Shown piece by piece: positions 5,999-9,968 of a DNA stretch of 9,968 nucleotides. The notes beneath the pieces are model-generated. The model was given only the letters and a program-made list of their open reading frames with translations, was not told where the DNA came from and did no database searches. Made by a program: the position numbers and the translations under genes. This DNA comes from Deltaproteobacteria bacterium (GTDB lineage: Bacteria > Desulfobacterota_B > Binatia > UBA9968): positions 1 to 9,968 of the forward strand of contig JACPSF010000129.1 of assembly GCA_016193385.1 (NCBI GenBank). Direction: 5' to 3'. Position 1 is the stretch's first letter; each line of letters begins with the position of its first letter.

Positions 5999-7232
5999 AG
6001 AATAGAATCACCTCTACCTCTTCTCCCTGCTCGATCCCCTCCTGGTTGAGATCGATTCTGATCATGCCGTCCGCCTTGACCAGGGTAAAGATAGCTCCAG
6101 ATTTGTTGGGTAGGGGCGTCGCGTAGAGTCCACCGCCTGCCCTTTCGAGGCTTACGCGGACATAATCCTCTCGCCCTGTTTGCGAGGCAATATTGGTTTT
6201 GAGAATAGCCCGTGTCGCCTTCTGGAACTGGCAGGCCGACGCGGCGTCCTCACCGCCGAGCACGCGGATCAGAGGAGCGGCAAAGAGGGCGAAAATCACC
6301 AATGCCGAAACAGGGTAGCCTGGTAGCCCCAGGACCGGCTTTCCGGCGGCCCGGGCAAAGAGGGTCGGCTTGCCCGGACTTACAGAGATGCCGTGAAAAA
6401 CTATACTGGCTTCCGGCAAAGAGAGAATCGCATCCAAAGCGATATCCTTAGCCCCAACCGAGCTGCCGCCGGAGAGAAGCACCAGATCGCTCCACTCCAG
6501 TGCCCGCTTCAGAGCGCCTTGTAGAGCGATCCGTTCATCCCGAATGACGCCGAAATCTTTGAGCTCTCCGCCACTTTCTTCAATCAAACCGCCAAGCGAG
6601 TGCTGATTGATATTGCGCACCTGTCCAGGGAGAGGCTCCGTTTCTGCCTCAACAATCTCGTCACCGGTGGAGATGAGGGCGACGCGTGGCTTTTTATAGA
6701 CGGAGAGCGAGGATATTCCTATGCCGGTAAGGGCACCGAGATCGTGGGCCCTAAGGCGCCTGCCGCGCCGGAAGACGACCTCTCCTCTCTTGATATCGTC
6801 GCCGATCTGGATGGTATTCTGCCAGGGCGACACCCCACGATGGATTTCTACCATGCGGTCGCCCACCTCCTCGGCATACTCGACCATCACCACGCCGTCG
6901 CTATCAGGGGGCAGCATCCCACCAGTGGAGATCCGCATCGCTTCTCCTTTGCCCAATGAGCGAGTGACCTCTTTTCCCATCTCGACGGTGCCGACGACTT
7001 TCAGATAGGCCGGCTGACTCGCGCTCGCGCCGAAGGTATCTCTCGCCCTTACCGCGTAACCATCCATGGCCGCGCGGGGAAAGTGGGGAAGGTCAACCTG
7101 AGAATAGAGATCCTCGGCGAGAACCCGCGCCCGAGCCCGAACGGCCTGCACCATCTCTGTGTCTACCGGAGCGGGCTCGAGCAGAATTCGTAATGCCTCG
7201 CGGGGAGAAACGACTTTAAAAAAAGCCTTCAA
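5997..7232 (-). CDS. moeA: Molybdopterin molybdotransferase MoeA
   Basis: A full-length 411-residue MoeA, which ligates molybdate (or tungstate) to adenylated molybdopterin in the cytoplasm as the last common step of Moco/Wco synthesis. Motifs in order: RAAMDGYAVRARDTFGA (53-69), ISTGGMLPPDSDGVVMVE (101-118), the core STGDEI (188-193), LSGGSSVGAKD (253-263), SPGKPT (285-290), LGLPGYPVSA (301-310), and a C-terminal domain ending EQGEEVEVILF. The start is TTG at 7232, supported by AAGGAAG about 7 nt upstream; there is no earlier in-frame ATG. It leads a probable two-gene unit with the MoeA-PBP fusion and diverges from the tup genes. Paired MoeA paralogues are known in tungsten users, where one may handle Mo and the other W; which does which here is unknown. 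Confidence 0.93.
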   Translation of the reverse strand: MKAFFKVVSPREALRILLEPAPVDTEMVQAVRARARVLAEDLYSQVDLPHFPRAAMDGYAVRARDTFGASASQPAYLKVVGTVEMGKEVTRSLGKGEAMRISTGGMLPPDSDGVVMVEYAEEVGDRMVEIHRGVSPWQNTIQIGDDIKRGEVVFRRGRRLRAHDLGALTGIGISSLSVYKKPRVALISTGDEIVEAETEPLPGQVRNINQHSLGGLIEESGGELKDFGVIRDERIALQGALKRALEWSDLVLLSGGSSVGAKDIALDAILSLPEASIVFHGISVSPGKPTLFARAAGKPVLGLPGYPVSALVIFALFAAPLIRVLGGEDAASACQFQKATRAILKTNIASQTGREDYVRVSLERAGGGLYATPLPNKSGAIFTLVKADGMIRIDLNQEGIEQGEEVEVILF

Positions 7233-7392
7233 GTGACGGCTTCCTTGGGAAATGTAACACTATAAAAAGCCCCTATCAAAAGCAACTTGGCCTGAACGAA
7301 TTTAAGGTGGAAGAACGGGCTAAAACGAACCTGGCATACTGAGATTGACATCTCCCCTACCCCCCTATAATGAAAGCCAAGAGGGCTGAAGA
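7233..7392. promoter_or_regulatory. Divergent intergenic region between moeA and tupA
   Basis: This 160-bp region must hold both promoters. Toward tupA, TTGACA (7345-7350) and TATAAT (7366-7371) are both perfect hexamers but are separated by only 15 bp. The -35 sits inside GAGAT-TGAC-ATCTC (7341-7354), an inverted repeat that could be an operator. Toward moeA, a weaker TTGCTT (7280-7285) and TATAGT (7259-7264) are seen on the minus strand, also 15 bp apart. Short spacers with good hexamers are sometimes seen in activator-dependent promoters. I do not recognise a ModE site or a Moco riboswitch. Confidence 0.45.
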
Positions 7393-8232
7393 ATGCTAAG
7401 TCATGTCACCGGGCTGCGCACGTTGATCCTTGGCCTCCTCTACTTTTGGGCGGCCAACGGGCTGACGGCAACCGGCCAACCCGTTGCGAATAAGATCATC
7501 ATCCTTGCCACAACCACGAGCACGCAAGACAGCGGGCTGCTGGATCTTTTGGTGCCGCTCTTCCAGATCAAGACGAGCTATGTCGTCAAGACGATTGCTG
7601 TGGGGACCGGACAGGCCTTGGCTATGGGGCGTCGCGGCGATGCCGACGTGCTATTGGTGCATGCCCCCGAGGAAGAAAACAAATTCATGGCTGGCGGTCA
7701 TGGCATCAAACGGCAACCGTTCATGTATAACGATTTTGTCCTTGTCGGCCCAACGAGTGATCCGGCAAAGTTGGTGAAGGCAAAATCGGCGGCGGAAGCC
7801 TTGCGGCGGATTGCCGCCTCAAAGACCCTGTTTCTTTCAAGAGGAGATAACTCCGGGACGCACATTTTGGAGAAGCAATTGTGGATGCGGGCAGGAATTC
7901 AGCCAGCAGAGAGATGGCATCAGCAAAGCGGTCAGGGAATGGGCCAGACACTGATCATTGCGTCCGAGAAAAGCGCCTATACGCTGACGGATCGGGCGAC
8001 CTACTTGAAATTGAAACGACGGATAGAACTCACGATCCTCCTGGAGGGAGATCGGGAACTTTTGAATACCTATAGCCTCCTTCAGGTGAATCCGCTAAAG
8101 TCGTCAAAGATAAACAGCGCCGGGGCGCAGGCTTTTGTCGATTTTATGCTCGCGCCAGAAACCCTTGACTTGATCAGGACGTTTGGTCTGGAGCAGTACG
8201 GCCAACCCCTCTTTCATCTACTAAAAAAATAG
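7393..8232 (+). CDS. tupA: Tungstate/molybdate ABC transporter substrate-binding protein TupA
   Basis: A 279-residue extracytoplasmic binding protein. The N-terminus has a hydrophobic signal-type segment (LRTLILGLLYFWAANGLTA) with a plausible cleavage near LTA-TG and no lipobox cysteine. The hallmark TTTSTQDSGLLD (residues 40-51) is the oxyanion-binding signature of the TupA/COG2998 family, which separates it from ModA. Further family segments are GTGQALAMGRRGDADVLLVH, FLSRGDNSGTH, and the C-terminal FVDFMLAPETLDLIRTFG. By family knowledge it binds tungstate with very high affinity; molybdate cannot be ruled out from sequence. The ATG at 7393 follows GAGGG at 7-nt spacing. It is the first gene of tupABC; tupB starts 15 bp after its stop. 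Confidence 0.93.
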   Translation: MLSHVTGLRTLILGLLYFWAANGLTATGQPVANKIIILATTTSTQDSGLLDLLVPLFQIKTSYVVKTIAVGTGQALAMGRRGDADVLLVHAPEEENKFMAGGHGIKRQPFMYNDFVLVGPTSDPAKLVKAKSAAEALRRIAASKTLFLSRGDNSGTHILEKQLWMRAGIQPAERWHQQSGQGMGQTLIIASEKSAYTLTDRATYLKLKRRIELTILLEGDRELLNTYSLLQVNPLKSSKINSAGAQAFVDFMLAPETLDLIRTFGLEQYGQPLFHLLKK

Positions 8233-8247
8233 AACCACAGGTGCAAG

Positions 8248-8946
8248 ATGGATCTATTATGGCAGGGAATCAAGGAGGCAATCCGCTTGCTCCTGGGCGG
8301 TGACCCAGAGGTCTTCGCCATCGTCCTGCTATCTTTGCGAGTGTCTTTGATCGCCACCGCGACGAGCTTGATCCTTGGCGTCCCCACAGGAATGGCCCTG
8401 GCGTTGAGCCGGTTCGGCGGGCGGCGTTTTCTCATCAGCCTGGTGAATGTTGGCATGGGGATACCTCCAGTGGTGGTGGGCCTGATGGTCGCGATCCTAC
8501 TGTGGCGCAGCGGGCCCCTTGGTTTTCTGGGCATCATGTATAGCCCACTAGCCATAATCATCGCCCAGACACTGATCGCGTTCCCCATTGTAACCGGACT
8601 CACGCTCGCCGCCGTCCAGCAGCTAAATCCCAAGGTGCGACTGCAGATCCTGGCCCTGGGTGCTTCGCGGTGGCAGATGCTGTGGATCCTGACGCGCGAA
8701 GCAAGATTGTCTATCCTGGCGGCTGCAATGGCTGGGTTTGGCGGCGTGATCTCCGAAGTGGGCGCTTCGATGATGGTTGGGGGTAACATCCTTGGGCAGA
8801 CTAGAGTGCTCACCACAGCCACGGTCCTGGAAACGAGCAAAGGAAATTTTGACATGGCACTGGCCCTCAGCACGATCCTTTTTGCCCTCGCTTACACGAT
8901 CACTCTATCCCTTACGGTTGTTCAGCAGCGAGAGAAAGCACCGTGA
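8248..8946 (+). CDS. tupB: Tungstate ABC transporter permease TupB
   Basis: A 232-residue inner-membrane permease with about five hydrophobic segments, roughly residues 22-51, 62-85, 98-124, 153-178 and 203-224. The cytoplasmic coupling (EAA) loop is visible as ILALGASRWQMLWILTREA (134-152), which docks onto the ATPase. The segment GFGGVISEVGASMMVGGNI is typical of TupB and related oxyanion permeases. A single permease gene implies a homodimer. It lies between tupA and tupC, and its stop codon overlaps the tupC GTG start by 4 nt (GTGA), which indicates translational coupling. Confidence 0.92.
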   Translation: MDLLWQGIKEAIRLLLGGDPEVFAIVLLSLRVSLIATATSLILGVPTGMALALSRFGGRRFLISLVNVGMGIPPVVVGLMVAILLWRSGPLGFLGIMYSPLAIIIAQTLIAFPIVTGLTLAAVQQLNPKVRLQILALGASRWQMLWILTREARLSILAAAMAGFGGVISEVGASMMVGGNILGQTRVLTTATVLETSKGNFDMALALSTILFALAYTITLSLTVVQQREKAP

Positions 8947-9968
8947 CTCCCGCAGCGCTAAGAATCGAGTCGGTAGAGATGCGTTACGGACAGAAGACTA
9001 TTCTGCGAATACCGCACTTATCTATCGCCAGAGGTGAGATTTTGGCTGTGATCGGGCCGAATGGAGCAGGCAAAAGCACGCTGCTGCAGATTTTAGGGTT
9101 GCTCCAAAGGCCATCCGACGGCCGCGTGTTCTTTGATGGACGGGAGATAACCGGTTCCTCGGATCTGGTAGCCCTTCGCCGACGCTTAGCCTCGGTCTTC
9201 CAGGAGCCGCTTCTCTTCCACGGAACGGTCCTTGACAACGTAGCGCTCGGGCTCCGTCTCAGAGGAACGCCCAAAAATGAAATCAAGCGGCGCGTGGAGC
9301 CGTGGCTCGGCAAGCTGAATATCTCTCACCTGGCGGGCCGATCGATCGCCAAACTCTCTTTCGGAGAGGCTCAGCGGGTCAACCTGGCTCGATCACTGGT
9401 GCTTAACCCCGAGGTATTTCTGCTCGACGAGCCTTTTGCCTCCCTGGATCCACCCACACAGGCCTCGATGGCGGAGGAGCTTCAGAACATTCTGGGTGAG
9501 ACCAAGACAACCACGGTTTTTGTAACTCAAAACCGCGCAGAGGCACTGATGTTCAGCGACCGGTTGGCTGTTGTAATCGACGGCCAGATTGCGCAGCTCG
9601 ATAGGCCCCGGAATGTCTTCTCCCGTCCGGCCAACGAAGATGTCGCCGCCTTTCTGGGTGTTGAGACCATAGTCGAAGGCCGGATTTTGTCTTCCACCGA
9701 AGGGCTTTCCAGGGTAGCCCTGGCTCGGCATGAAATTTTGGTAACCGGGACGTATCCTCTTGAACAGGAGATGCTCTTCTGCTTGCGACCCGAGGATATC
9801 ACACTCTTGTTACCCGATGCCCGTGCTGATCTCGGCTTGGATGCAAATGTCATTAGTGGGACGATAACGAGGGTAACGCCGCTGGAGACTCAGCTTAAAG
9901 TGGTCGTCGGTTGCAGCTTTTCCGTTACGGTCCTCGTCTCAAAACAAGCCTACATTGATTTATCTCTT
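8943..9968 (+). CDS. tupC: Tungstate ABC transporter ATP-binding protein TupC (3' end outside window)
   Basis: The visible 342 residues cover the whole nucleotide-binding domain and most of a C-terminal TOBE-like domain. Walker A is GPNGAGKST (38-46), the Q-loop is VFQEP (Q87), Walker B is VFLLDEP (158-164) and the D-loop is SLD. Two positions depart from consensus: the signature reads LSFGE (138-142) instead of LSGGQ/E, and the switch position after Walker B reads VTQNRAEA, with Q196 where a histidine is expected. From about residue 240 the protein continues as a regulatory domain (CLRPEDITLLL, then GTITRVTPLETQLKVVV), as in ModC/PotA-type ATPases. The GTG start at 8943 overlaps the tupB stop. 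Its role is to power TupB; the two substitutions may lower ATPase activity or be tolerated in this branch. Confidence 0.9.
   Translation, partial: MTPAALRIESVEMRYGQKTILRIPHLSIARGEILAVIGPNGAGKSTLLQILGLLQRPSDGRVFFDGREITGSSDLVALRRRLASVFQEPLLFHGTVLDNVALGLRLRGTPKNEIKRRVEPWLGKLNISHLAGRSIAKLSFGEAQRVNLARSLVLNPEVFLLDEPFASLDPPTQASMAEELQNILGETKTTTVFVTQNRAEALMFSDRLAVVIDGQIAQLDRPRNVFSRPANEDVAAFLGVETIVEGRILSSTEGLSRVALARHEILVTGTYPLEQEMLFCLRPEDITLLLPDARADLGLDANVISGTITRVTPLETQLKVVVGCSFSVTVLVSKQAYIDLSL

Noticed and set aside
8214..8873. Long open frame (about 219 codons) on the minus strand opposite tupB
   Set aside because: It lies antisense to a convincing membrane permease with intact motifs, and its translation shows no recognisable domain. 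It is a by-product of the codon bias of tupB.
1..9968. CRISPR array, tRNA or rRNA genes
   Set aside because: No regularly spaced direct repeats were seen, and no cloverleaf or rRNA-like stretches were recognised by eye. A tRNAscan or Rfam search was not possible.

Overview
The window is bacterial DNA of moderately high GC, with compact genes, Shine-Dalgarno sites and GTG/TTG starts. The pairing of a tungstate transporter with two MoeA paralogues suggests an organism that uses tungsten or molybdenum enzymes. The lineage cannot be fixed from this sequence. An uncultivated soil, sediment or groundwater bacterium (for example Desulfobacterota, Methylomirabilota or Nitrospirota) would fit, but that is only a guess.

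Left part (1-2400) is accessory DNA. It opens with the 5' end of an integron-type tyrosine recombinase on the minus strand, running off the window. Its promoter is near consensus, and a palindrome with LexA-box geometry lies between the -35 and -10. Next come a minus-strand TPR protein, an attC-like hairpin, and a minus-strand DUF4258 toxin / YgiT-type zinc-finger antitoxin pair. From 1742 to 2210 I see no gene. That stretch holds two copies of a 20-bp palindromic operator-like motif exactly 105 bp apart, and a 147-bp MITE-like element with a long C/G-run hairpin and a G-quadruplex motif. The 3' remnant of an ArsC/Spx-family gene follows.

Middle (2424-3980) is a complete CrtI/PYROXD2-type FAD-dependent oxidoreductase on the plus strand. 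It converges on the molybdenum/tungsten cofactor genes with a 6-bp gap.

Right part (3987-9968) is a coherent metal-cofactor locus. Two MoeA paralogues lie on the minus strand: a canonical 411-aa MoeA, then a 643-aa MoeA fused to a periplasmic-binding-protein-like domain. They are separated by a 78-bp AT-rich inverted repeat. Divergently, on the plus strand, is a tupABC operon: tungstate-binding protein, permease and ATPase, the last cut by the window edge. The likely division of labour is that TupABC imports tungstate (or molybdate) and the MoeA proteins insert the metal into molybdopterin. The ATPase departs from consensus at both the signature motif and the switch histidine.
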